DNA from: a virus
Reading direction: 5' to 3' (one strand)
DNA: 64,000 nt
Virus record (IMG/VR): IMGVR_UViG_3300032050_000076
Location: 1 to 64,000 of that record
The position numbers and the translations under genes were made by a program. Under the pieces are notes generated by a model, which worked only from the letters and a program-made list of their open reading frames with translations, did no database searches and was not told the DNA's origin. This document shows, piece by piece, positions 48,470 to 56,571 of the stretch; position 1 is the stretch's first letter; every line of letters begins with the position of its first letter.

Positions 48470-50908
48470 ATGGCTGGCAAATTATCTGGAAATGCAATTG
48501 TTGATGGAAGTATTACCACAACGCAATTAGCATCAGATGTTTCTGATGTTATTGCGCAAGGTGGTGGTCCAAAAGTATTATCAATTGCATATGCTAATAA
48601 TGCACTCGCTGCTGATAATACTGGAAATTCTGTAGTTATTGTTACAGGCACAGGTTTTAATCCTGGTGTTACAGTTTATGTTAATGGCGTGGTTTCTTCT
48701 ACGGTTACACGCGCAAATGCCAATTCTCTTTCCTTTACTGTTCCTGCAAATACACAAGGTCCGACAGTCCCGTTTTATGTCGTGAATACTGACGGCGGCT
48801 CTGCAGTCTATTTCCCAGGAATTACAATATCTGGAACACCGACTTGGTTGACTGGTGCAAATCTTGGAACTGTTTCTCCAAACACTAATGTTTCTCTTGC
48901 ACCATTGTTTGCATATAATCCTGGAGATATAACCCCAATTTATGCAACTGGTGGCACAGTTGCAAATATTAATAACTACACTATTCATACATTCACATCT
49001 ACATCATCATTCAATGTTTCTTTTGGTGGCGGAGCAGTAGAGTATCTCGTTGTTGCTGCTGGTGGCGGTGGCGGTAATGACATGGGTGGCGGTGGTGGCG
49101 GTGGTGGTGTTCTTGCCAACACAGTCACAGTGACTGCTACAAATTATACAATCACAATTGGTGCAGGTGGTGCTGGTGGAACAGGATATGCATCAACTCC
49201 ACCAGCTGGTGCGAATGGTGGAAATACATCATTTGGAAACACGATCATTGCAGTTGGTGGTGGTGGAGGCGGGTCAGGTCACAGAACTGATCCTCCATAT
49301 GTTGGCGGTAATGCTGCTATTGGTGGTAGCGGTGGTGGTTCTGCTGCAAGATATCGTTACTCTGGCGCACCACAATCATTGGGTGCAAATGCAATCGGTA
49401 TTCCATCATGGCAACGAGGAACTCGTGGTGGTAATTCACCAGAAACGCAAGTCTCTGATCAATACTACGCTGGTGGTGGCGGTGGTGCTGGTGGCAACAC
49501 TTCACTGGCTGGAATGGCTAACGGTACAATCGACGCTGTGAGTGGAACTCGTGCTGGTCATGGTGGCGATGGATATTCATCAAATATTTCTGGAACATCA
49601 TATTACTATGCTGGTGGTGGCGGTGGCGGAAGTCATACTGCTGGTCAAGCTGGTAAAGGTGGTTATGGTGGTGGCGGTGGTGGTAGCACTTGGCCAGGTG
49701 GCACTGCAGGTATTGGTGGTCTTGGTGGTCTGTCAAATGGGTCAAATGGTGTTGCTGGTACTGGTGGTGCTGCTGGAGCAAACACTGGCGGTGGTGGTGG
49801 TGGTGGCGGTCACCAAGCTGTTGGTGGTGCTGGCGGTTCTGGTATTGTTTACATCAAGTATCCAAAAAATGATACCATTGTGAGCAATCTTTCATATACA
49901 CTTATTTCTGGTGCACTTCCTCCAGGATTAAATCTTGCATCAAATGGTGTAATAACTGGTAATATCACAAACCCACCAAATGCATCAACAACATATAGTT
50001 TCACAGTACAGGCTGGTCCTGATCCAGAATTACAGTATACAGAAAAAACATTTAGTCTGACTGTAATTAATCCATCATTAAAAGCGAATGGTGGAACAAT
50101 CACATATTCTGGTAATTATAAGATACACACGTTCACTTCTTCTGGATCATTTGTAGTTGATGCAAATCCAAACAGCCTCAACGTTGAATATTTGATTGTT
50201 GCTGCTGGTGGTGGCGGTGGTGGTTGGGGCGGCGGCGGTGGTGGTGGCGGTGTTGTCACAGGTTCTGGATTTGTTCCAACTGCAAATACAACATACACTG
50301 TCACAATTGGTGCTGGTGGAGCGAGAGGAACATCATCATACACTAGTGGTGGAAATGGAGCAAATAGTTCAATCACAGGAATAACTCAAGCTGCTGGCGG
50401 TGGTGGTGGTGGATGGTATAATGCAAACGCAGGGCTTGCTGGAGGATCTGGTGGTGGCGGTGGCTTGGGCGAAAGCAGTGGTGGCGCAGGTGGCGCTGCA
50501 ACTCCAGGACAAGGAAATGCTGGTGGAGCTGGTGGAACAAATATCAGCAGCTGGACTGGCGCAAGAGGCGGTGGCGGAGGGGGTGCAGGAGAGGCTGGAT
50601 ATAGTGGGGCTGCTCCACTAGTCGCAAATACAGGTCGCGGTGGAGCAGGATTAGTTTCTACAATCAGCGGAACGCCTTCTTACTATGCTGGTGGTGGTGG
50701 TGGACACGCTGGAAATTCACCACTATTATCAATTGGTGGTGCGGGCGGCGGTGGTGGCGGCGGAAGATATAATTCTGGATCTGGTACTGCTGGAACAGAT
50801 GGAACTACAAATACTGGTGGTGGTGGTGGTGGTGCTTGGGGTGGTTCAGGAGAACTTTGTGGATTGGGTGGATCTGGCATAGTCATTGTTCGATATTTGA
50901 TTACATAA
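48470..50908 (+). CDS. TIG / glycine-rich / He_PIG fibre protein (812 aa)
   Basis: 812-residue protein. N-terminal tag KLSGNAIVDGSITTTQL shared with several array genes. TIG/IPT-like Ig domain (about 36-125; SVVIVTGTGFNPGVTVYVNG). Glycine-rich domain (about 165-460), He_PIG-like Ig domain (about 465-545; SGALPPGLNLASNGVITG), second glycine-rich domain (550-812) ending GGSGIVIVRYLIT. A mosaic of the modules found separately in neighbouring genes. Host-binding fibre. Confidence 0.72.
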   Translation: MAGKLSGNAIVDGSITTTQLASDVSDVIAQGGGPKVLSIAYANNALAADNTGNSVVIVTGTGFNPGVTVYVNGVVSSTVTRANANSLSFTVPANTQGPTVPFYVVNTDGGSAVYFPGITISGTPTWLTGANLGTVSPNTNVSLAPLFAYNPGDITPIYATGGTVANINNYTIHTFTSTSSFNVSFGGGAVEYLVVAAGGGGGNDMGGGGGGGGVLANTVTVTATNYTITIGAGGAGGTGYASTPPAGANGGNTSFGNTIIAVGGGGGGSGHRTDPPYVGGNAAIGGSGGGSAARYRYSGAPQSLGANAIGIPSWQRGTRGGNSPETQVSDQYYAGGGGGAGGNTSLAGMANGTIDAVSGTRAGHGGDGYSSNISGTSYYYAGGGGGGSHTAGQAGKGGYGGGGGGSTWPGGTAGIGGLGGLSNGSNGVAGTGGAAGANTGGGGGGGGHQAVGGAGGSGIVYIKYPKNDTIVSNLSYTLISGALPPGLNLASNGVITGNITNPPNASTTYSFTVQAGPDPELQYTEKTFSLTVINPSLKANGGTITYSGNYKIHTFTSSGSFVVDANPNSLNVEYLIVAAGGGGGGWGGGGGGGGVVTGSGFVPTANTTYTVTIGAGGARGTSSYTSGGNGANSSITGITQAAGGGGGGWYNANAGLAGGSGGGGGLGESSGGAGGAATPGQGNAGGAGGTNISSWTGARGGGGGGAGEAGYSGAAPLVANTGRGGAGLVSTISGTPSYYAGGGGGHAGNSPLLSIGGAGGGGGGGRYNSGSGTAGTDGTTNTGGGGGGAWGGSGELCGLGGSGIVIVRYLIT

Positions 50909-50909
50909 A

Positions 50910-52412
50910 ATGGCTGGTAAATTAGTTGGAACAGCAATTGTACCTGGATCCGTCACTGTAGCAAAACTTGCAAATGACGTAAGTGCTGTCATTCAAGCAG
51001 GTGGTGGACCAAAAGTTATTTCTGTTGGTTATCCTGGTGACGATACTGCTGCTAATTCTGTTGGTGCACAAACAATCACTGTCACTGGAACAGGATTTAA
51101 TCCAAATGTCAAAGTTTTTATTGGCTCCATTTCTGGCGGAACAGAAGCACCAACAGTTTCTAGAGCAAATGCAAACTCACTCTCGTTTACAACTCCTGCG
51201 TTGACTCAGGGTCTTTATCAATTATATGTTGTGAATTCTGATGGTGGTGTTGGAACATTCCCAAGATTTCAAGTATCTGGCGATCCAGCATGGGTAACTT
51301 CATCATCATTAGGTCAATTTGTCGTTAGTGCTGGAATGAACAAACAACTTGAAGCGATATCCGACTCAACAATCACATATACTCTGGCTAATGGAAGTTC
51401 ACTACCAGCAGGAACAAGTCTTGCTTCTAATGGATTAATTAGTGGAACATTAACTTCTCCACCAGGAGCAGAGACAACTTACAATTTCTCTGTTGTCGCA
51501 ACCGACCAAGAAAATCAAAATTCAGAAAGAGCATTCTCTTATACTGGAATTTTGTTCACATTCTCGATTTCTCCTGCTGTAAATGGTCAAAGCAATATCG
51601 CTCTTACAACAGGCTCAACGCTTAATCTTACAACAAACGGTGCGTATACAATCACCCCTCTTGGCGACTTCAGCGCCAATGTTCAAGTTTGGGGCGCGGG
51701 TGGTGGTGGATATGGTAGTGGAACTGGTGGTGGCGGTGGATACTCAACAGGAATAATTGCCTTTAAGAGTGGAGTTCAGTATAATGTAGTTGTTGGCTCT
51801 GCTGGCGCCAGCACTCCTTCTGGTCGTGCAGCATCTGGTGCTGGTGCTGGCTCTGGTATCGAATTTAAATCAAACTCAACTGCAATTATTGTCGCTGGTG
51901 GTGGTGGCGGTTCTGCAGGTGGTGGTCCAGCAGAGGCTAGAGGCGGTGGTGGTGGAGGTGGCACAACTGGCCAAAACGCTCTCAGTGTGGGAGCAGGTGG
52001 TTATGGTGGAACACAATCCGCTGCTGGAGCGGGTGGTAATGGTGGTCGCCGCACTGGCGCTTCTGGATCAGGAAGAAATGGTGGTGGTGGTAATACAGGT
52101 TCTCCAGCAGCCGCTGGTGGTGTTGGGTTTGGTAATGGTGGTATCGGTACATACAACGGTGGGGATCAGGGATCTGGTGGTGGCGGTGGTGGTTACTGGG
52201 GTGGCGGTGAAGGTGGCGGTGATGCTGGCGGCTTCGGTGGAGGCGGCGGTTCGGGGTACATAAATACTAACGTTGTCACGAGCGGAAATACGCAACAAGC
52301 GAATTATCGATGGAGTCCAAATACATCACCAAACTTCCTTTCTACGTTTGGTAATGGCGGTCTTGGTACTGCATCAGGAAATAATGGAGCGATTATTATT
52401 ACAGGACTTTGA
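50910..52412 (+). CDS. TIG / He_PIG / glycine-rich fibre protein (500 aa)
   Basis: 500-residue paralogue of the preceding gene with one glycine-rich domain. N-terminal tag KLVGTAIVPGSVTVAKL, TIG-like domain (about 36-125), He_PIG-like (about 150-210; SSLPAGTSLASNGLISG), glycine-rich domain from about 235. The end is different (SPNFLSTFGNGGLGTASGNNGAIIITGL), similar to glycine-rich cell-surface proteins. Starts one base after the upstream stop. Confidence 0.72.
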   Translation: MAGKLVGTAIVPGSVTVAKLANDVSAVIQAGGGPKVISVGYPGDDTAANSVGAQTITVTGTGFNPNVKVFIGSISGGTEAPTVSRANANSLSFTTPALTQGLYQLYVVNSDGGVGTFPRFQVSGDPAWVTSSSLGQFVVSAGMNKQLEAISDSTITYTLANGSSLPAGTSLASNGLISGTLTSPPGAETTYNFSVVATDQENQNSERAFSYTGILFTFSISPAVNGQSNIALTTGSTLNLTTNGAYTITPLGDFSANVQVWGAGGGGYGSGTGGGGGYSTGIIAFKSGVQYNVVVGSAGASTPSGRAASGAGAGSGIEFKSNSTAIIVAGGGGGSAGGGPAEARGGGGGGGTTGQNALSVGAGGYGGTQSAAGAGGNGGRRTGASGSGRNGGGGNTGSPAAAGGVGFGNGGIGTYNGGDQGSGGGGGGYWGGGEGGGDAGGFGGGGGSGYINTNVVTSGNTQQANYRWSPNTSPNFLSTFGNGGLGTASGNNGAIIITGL

Positions 52413-52413
52413 T

Positions 52414-52986
52414 ATGAATGATTTTAATATGTTGATGCTTTTTCCTTGTAATGTTATGTTTAAAGAAGAAAGAGGTTTAATTACAGAAAATTTAATTTCT
52501 ATTTCTAAAGAAATATTATTAAAAAATGCAGAAACACCATTTCATAGTAAATGTATAAGCACGGTTCGAACTAAAAGTGATATTTTAGAATTGTCAGAAT
52601 TTTCAGGGATTAAGCAATTTCTTGGTAATCTTGTTTATGTTTATTGCGAACAAATGAAAATCGATTGTTCTAAATTGAGTATTTTAGATAGTTGGTTAAA
52701 TCTATATGAAGAAGGTGGTTATCAAGATTTACATAATCATCATGATTCTATGATTTCTGGGGTATTTTGGCTGCAAAGTTCAGAAGAAAAAGATTTTGTT
52801 TTCCAAGCACCATGGCATTTTATGCAACCAAAACTTCCGAATTATACAGAATATAATTTAAATAACTGCCATAACGTAGAAATAAATAGCAATGTGGGTA
52901 GAGGAATGGTCTTTATGAGTCATATGTTGCACCGAACTCTACCGACTAAAACGGAAAGAATTAGTTTAAGTTTTAATGTAGGTTAA
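52414..52986 (+). CDS. 2OG-Fe(II) oxygenase family protein (TIGR02466-like), 190 aa
   Basis: 190-residue double-stranded beta-helix protein. LFPCN near the start, iron ligand region LH107-N-H109-H-D-SMISGVFWL, distal H173 (SHMLHRTLP), and Arg in ERISLSFN for 2-oxoglutarate; this is the layout of TIGR02466 proteins of phages and bacteria. It would hydroxylate a protein, lipid or sugar. ATG 52414 is chosen, because the longer frame from 52273 overlaps the fibre gene. Codon use is more AT-rich than its neighbours. Its place inside a collagen-rich fibre array suggests a fibre substrate, not proven. Confidence 0.7.
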   Translation: MNDFNMLMLFPCNVMFKEERGLITENLISISKEILLKNAETPFHSKCISTVRTKSDILELSEFSGIKQFLGNLVYVYCEQMKIDCSKLSILDSWLNLYEEGGYQDLHNHHDSMISGVFWLQSSEEKDFVFQAPWHFMQPKLPNYTEYNLNNCHNVEINSNVGRGMVFMSHMLHRTLPTKTERISLSFNVG

Positions 52987-52988
52987 AA

Positions 52989-53180
52989 ATGGCAATCAAT
53001 CTATTACCTGGCGATGCAATTGCATCAAATACTATTACCGACACTCAGATGAACTCTGCAACATGGGCGCAAGTTTATGCTGCTCTTGCAACTGCAAATG
53101 CGGCTTATGCTCAAGCAAATAGCGCAACAACAGCAGCAGAAAGTGGTGTTTCTCTTGGTTTAGTGATTGCATTATCCTAA
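52989..53180 (+). CDS. Short fibre-cassette adaptor, copy C (63 aa)
   Basis: 63-residue protein with the tag LLPGDAIASNTITDTQMNS, then a coiled-coil-like QVYAALATANAAYAQAN segment and a short hydrophobic end. Clear paralogue of 61718. First gene of cassette C. Probably a trimeric linker between virion and adhesin. Confidence 0.68.
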   Translation: MAINLLPGDAIASNTITDTQMNSATWAQVYAALATANAAYAQANSATTAAESGVSLGLVIALS

Positions 53181-53192
53181 TCGGAGAATAAA

Positions 53193-53519
53193 ATGGCACA
53201 AGTATTTAAGTTACGAGCAGCATCACTAACAACAGCTAATGCTAATGTTTATGTTTGTCCTGCGAATGCAACATCTATTGTTATCATGGGACAAATTGCA
53301 AACAAAGATGGTGCTAACTCTGCCGACGTAACTATGTACGTTTATGATTCTAGTGAAGCAGCAGCAAAGGCTCTAGTATATACTGTTCCTGTTCCTGCAG
53401 ATGCAGCAACAACCTTTTTGACAGGTAAATTAGTTTTAGAAGCAAATGATTATATTTTTGGAACTGCTTCTTCAAATAATCATCTAGATGTTACAGTAAG
53501 CATTTTGGAAATGACATGA
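53193..53519 (+). CDS. Fibre-cassette beta protein, copy C (108 aa)
   Basis: 108-residue beta-rich protein in the same position as 40354 and 61914, but more diverged (NVYVCPANATSIVIMGQIANKDG). Overlaps the next glycine-rich gene by 4 bases (ATGA). Function as for its paralogues: unknown structural partner. Confidence 0.65.
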   Translation: MAQVFKLRAASLTTANANVYVCPANATSIVIMGQIANKDGANSADVTMYVYDSSEAAAKALVYTVPVPADAATTFLTGKLVLEANDYIFGTASSNNHLDVTVSILEMT

Positions 53520-55141
53520 CAACACGTTTTATTGGCGCAAGAAGAATTGCTAGTTCCACTGCAGCAAACGTTGCAGGTATTTGGTCACTTGATGATATCA
53601 CATTCTTTCGCACATATGGATACATCACAGATTCTACTGCAATAACTGTAGTGCAAAATTTTAATTCATCATCTGTGTGGCGTTGCCCAGATGGTGTTAC
53701 TACTGTCGAGTATCTAGTTCTTGCTGGCGGTGGTGGTGGTGGCGCAGGTGCATATCTTAACCCAGGATTTGGTGCTGGCGGTGGTGGATTTAGAGTAGGG
53801 TCTGGATACGCAGTTACAGCAAATAATCTGTACACTATTACAATTGGTGCGGGTGGTGGAGGCGGGAGCATTGGATCATCATCATTTTTTGGTATCTCAC
53901 CTGCAACTCCTGGTGGAATACAAACAGATGGTGGAGGCGCAGGTGCACCTGGTCCACAAAATGGTGGTTCTGGCGGCGCACCTGCTGGATTAGGAAATCT
54001 ACCAAACGTTTATAGTCCAGCACAAGGATATAGTGCAACACCAGGCACAGGTCGTGGTGGTGGTGCTGGCGGTCCGAATGGACAAAATGCAATGTCATCA
54101 ATCACTGGTACTGCGCGTGGATATGGTGCTGGTGGTGGCGGAACTCCACTAGATCCAAACGCAGGAAGTCAAGGTGGAATTTCTCCTGGCGGTGGAGCAG
54201 GATATCCAGGTGGTTCTGGTACTGCCAACTTTGGCGGAGGCGGAGGCGGCGGTGGGTATGGTCCGAATGGTGGTTCAGCTGGTGGTTCTGGTGGTTCTGG
54301 AACTGTTATTCTCAGATATTCTATGTCAAGAACAGGCGTTGTTGCTTTTGTAAACACAAGTTCATTTATTGGTCCGACTGGTATCACAAGTTGCGATTAT
54401 TTTGTTGTTGCTGGCGGCGGTGGAGGCGGTTGGTATGGCGGTGGTGGCGGTGCTGGTGGTGTTAGATTCGGTTCTAATTACCCACTAACTGCTGGCAATG
54501 CTTATACAATTACTATTGGTGCTGGCGGAGCTGGAGGATATCCAGCAACACCATATGACACTGGTTCAGGTGCAAGTGGTACAAATAGTGTATTTGGGAC
54601 TATTACCTCTGCTGGCGGTGGTGCTGGTGGAACACCTGGACAACCTGGAGGAACTCCAAACGATGCTCGTGGTCAAGGTGGTTCAGGTGGAAGCGGCGGT
54701 GGAAGAACAGCAGGTGGACCAACAGCCAGTGCAGGATCTGGAAATATTCCGTCAGTTTATCCATCACAAGGAAACAATGGTGGCAATGCGACTGGTGGAC
54801 CAAATCCTGGTGGTGGAGGCGGTGGCGCTGGCGCTGTGGGTGGTAGCACAAGCCCAGCAACACCAACTGCAACAGGTAATGGTGGAATTGGCATTATTTG
54901 TCCATTTATTGCAGGTGGCACATTGTACAATGTGTACTTTGGTGGTGGTGGTGGTGGACACACAGGTGCTCTACCGAGAGCAATAGGAGGACCATCAGGT
55001 GGTGGAGATGGTGGAGCAGGACCAGCAGCACCAACAACAGCAGGAAATAATGCAATTGACAATCTTGGTGGCGGTGGCGGCGGTGGAAATCCCGCAGGTA
55101 GAGGGTCTTCTGGTATTGTAATTTTAAAATTTAATCCGTAA
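53516..55141 (+). CDS. Glycine-rich tail adhesin, copy 3 (541 aa)
   Basis: 541 residues; N-terminal TTRFIGARRIASS, then two glycine-rich domains (from about 43 and 275), each with VEYLVLAGGGG/CDYFVVAGGGG entry and GxGTVILRY/GIVILKF exit. Third gene of cassette C. Copy 3 has shorter domains than the others. Confidence 0.74.
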   Translation: MTTRFIGARRIASSTAANVAGIWSLDDITFFRTYGYITDSTAITVVQNFNSSSVWRCPDGVTTVEYLVLAGGGGGGAGAYLNPGFGAGGGGFRVGSGYAVTANNLYTITIGAGGGGGSIGSSSFFGISPATPGGIQTDGGGAGAPGPQNGGSGGAPAGLGNLPNVYSPAQGYSATPGTGRGGGAGGPNGQNAMSSITGTARGYGAGGGGTPLDPNAGSQGGISPGGGAGYPGGSGTANFGGGGGGGGYGPNGGSAGGSGGSGTVILRYSMSRTGVVAFVNTSSFIGPTGITSCDYFVVAGGGGGGWYGGGGGAGGVRFGSNYPLTAGNAYTITIGAGGAGGYPATPYDTGSGASGTNSVFGTITSAGGGAGGTPGQPGGTPNDARGQGGSGGSGGGRTAGGPTASAGSGNIPSVYPSQGNNGGNATGGPNPGGGGGGAGAVGGSTSPATPTATGNGGIGIICPFIAGGTLYNVYFGGGGGGHTGALPRAIGGPSGGGDGGAGPAAPTTAGNNAIDNLGGGGGGGNPAGRGSSGIVILKFNP

Positions 55142-55156
55142 ACTTGGAGTGACTTT

Positions 55157-55438
55157 ATGAATGAAGAAGTAAAAATATATCAGTTATATGGAATCAACAC
55201 AGCAATGCACCTACTTCGTCCAGGTGCTCGTTGGGAAATCAGCAATCGTGATATAACAATTTGGGAAGACGAGAGACCGCAGCCAACGTGGGAAGAAATA
55301 GATGATACGATGGAAAAGATTAAGCAGTTTGAAGATTCAATAAATACAATCTGGACGAAAAAACAAATTCAGGAAATCACAGGCGTTTTTGAGTCTGAAG
55401 ATTTCGAAGAAGTGAACGAGTACAAATCTAAGGAGTAA
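55157..55438 (+). CDS. Acidic helical protein in fibre array (93 aa)
   Basis: 93-residue acidic protein: compact N-terminal part (LLRPGARWEISNRDITIWEDERPQPTWEEI) and a helical C-terminus. The layout resembles small fibre-assembly or chaperone-like proteins beside phage adhesins, but I cannot name the family. A ribosome binding site (TTGGAGTGA) is present. Confidence 0.55.
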   Translation: MNEEVKIYQLYGINTAMHLLRPGARWEISNRDITIWEDERPQPTWEEIDDTMEKIKQFEDSINTIWTKKQIQEITGVFESEDFEEVNEYKSKE

Positions 55439-55444
55439 TGTAAT

Positions 55445-55813
55445 ATGGCACACTTTGCAGAGTTAGATGAAAATAATGTTGTAAAGAGAGTTATTGTTGT
55501 CGGTAATGATGACACATCTGATGCGCACGGTGTTGAGAAAGAACACATCGGTGCAGCATTCTGTGAACGTCTACTTGGCGGCACATGGAAGCAAACTTCT
55601 TACAACGGAAATATGCGCAAGCGTTATGCTGGTATCGGTTTTGCATACAATGCAGAACTCGATGCATTTGTTCCACCAAAACCATTTGTATCTTGGACGT
55701 TGAATAACACGACAGCGGATTGGGAAGCACCAGTTGCAAAGCCAGATGATGGGAAAGCATATATTTGGAACGAGTCAACTCTTTCTTGGGAAGAGGATTC
55801 TGTTCCAGCTTGA
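55445..55813 (+). CDS. Conserved aquatic-phage protein near fibres (122 aa)
   Basis: 122-residue protein starting MAHFAELDENNVVKRVIVV, with NGNMRKRYAGIGFAYNAELDAFVPPKPF in the middle and W-rich repeats at the end (WTLNNTTADWEAP, WNESTLSWEED). I recognise it as a common companion of fibre genes in aquatic T4-like phages. Function unknown; a virion component is likely. Confidence 0.68.
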   Translation: MAHFAELDENNVVKRVIVVGNDDTSDAHGVEKEHIGAAFCERLLGGTWKQTSYNGNMRKRYAGIGFAYNAELDAFVPPKPFVSWTLNNTTADWEAPVAKPDDGKAYIWNESTLSWEEDSVPA

Positions 55814-55838
55814 TCTATTTTAATCATGGAGTTATATT

Positions 55839-56453
55839 ATGCAAATTATATCATTATTTCCGACTGCGGTTGGAATGTTTCATCTGGGTCGAGATTTAAC
55901 TGAAATTGAGAAAGGTGCTCTATTAGATCTTGAAATGAAGCCCAACACGGGCAATACAACAAGCGCGGATAGATTTATTCTTCGAAAAGAAGAACTTAAA
56001 GATCTCCGCGCTTTTATTCAAACTTCCATTGATACCTATTTTCAGGAAGTTGTTGCGCCTTCGAAAGATGTAAATTTGTACATCACTCAGTCTTGGGTTA
56101 ATTATAGTAAACCAGGGCAATGGCATCATGCACATGAGCATCCAAACTCATTTCTTTCTGGTGTTTTCTATGTGCAAACAGATAATTCAAAAGATCGAAT
56201 TTACTTTGAAAAAAATCATTATGATCAGATTTCCTTTCCGACAGATAATTTCAATCTCTACAATTCAAAAACTTGGTGGTTAGAAGCCACTCAAGGAAGA
56301 TTAGTGATTTTTCCTTCCTCGCTAAGACACTCAGTAAATGTAGTACAAGCCGAACAAACTCGTGTCAGTCTTTCGTTTAATACTTTTGCAAAAGGATTAA
56401 TAGGTTCGGAAGAGAATCTAACTGCTCTCGAGGTGGGGCAGATCTATAACTAA
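55839..56453 (+). CDS. Second 2OG-Fe(II) oxygenase family protein (TIGR02466-like), 204 aa
   Basis: 204-residue TIGR02466-like dioxygenase: LFPTAVGMF start, iron ligands in WHHAH99-E-H101-PNSFLSGVFYV, distal H164 (SSLRHSV), and 2-oxoglutarate-binding Arg in TRVSLSFN. It is a paralogue of 52414 but clearly diverged. The same position inside the fibre array makes a virion protein such as the collagen-like fibres a candidate substrate. Cofactor binding is predicted from residues only. Confidence 0.78.
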   Translation: MQIISLFPTAVGMFHLGRDLTEIEKGALLDLEMKPNTGNTTSADRFILRKEELKDLRAFIQTSIDTYFQEVVAPSKDVNLYITQSWVNYSKPGQWHHAHEHPNSFLSGVFYVQTDNSKDRIYFEKNHYDQISFPTDNFNLYNSKTWWLEATQGRLVIFPSSLRHSVNVVQAEQTRVSLSFNTFAKGLIGSEENLTALEVGQIYN

Positions 56454-56457
56454 ATAA

Positions 56458-56559
56458 ATGGCAAGAAAACTAAAAGGCGGTGCAGATGGTGATGCTTCTT
56501 TCGCCTCTTATGGTGGATCTGGCGGCTCTGGTATTATTATTACCAAACTTAACGGATAA
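56458..56559 (+). pseudogene. Deletion scar of a fibre cassette (33-codon fused ORF)
   Basis: ATG 56458 opens MARKLKGGA, the start of a first-cassette gene (as 61718). It then joins in frame to GDASFASYGGSGGSGIIITKLNG, the end of a glycine-rich adhesin (as 63886-63952). The DNA from the joint through the downstream spacer (CGGATAATCGGAAAAGAAAA) is nearly identical to 63870-63970. The junction lies at a shared GGCGGTGC. It is the remnant of a complete three-gene cassette lost by deletion; the remaining ORF may still be translated. Confidence 0.8.
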
Positions 56560-56571
56560 TCGGAAAAGAAA

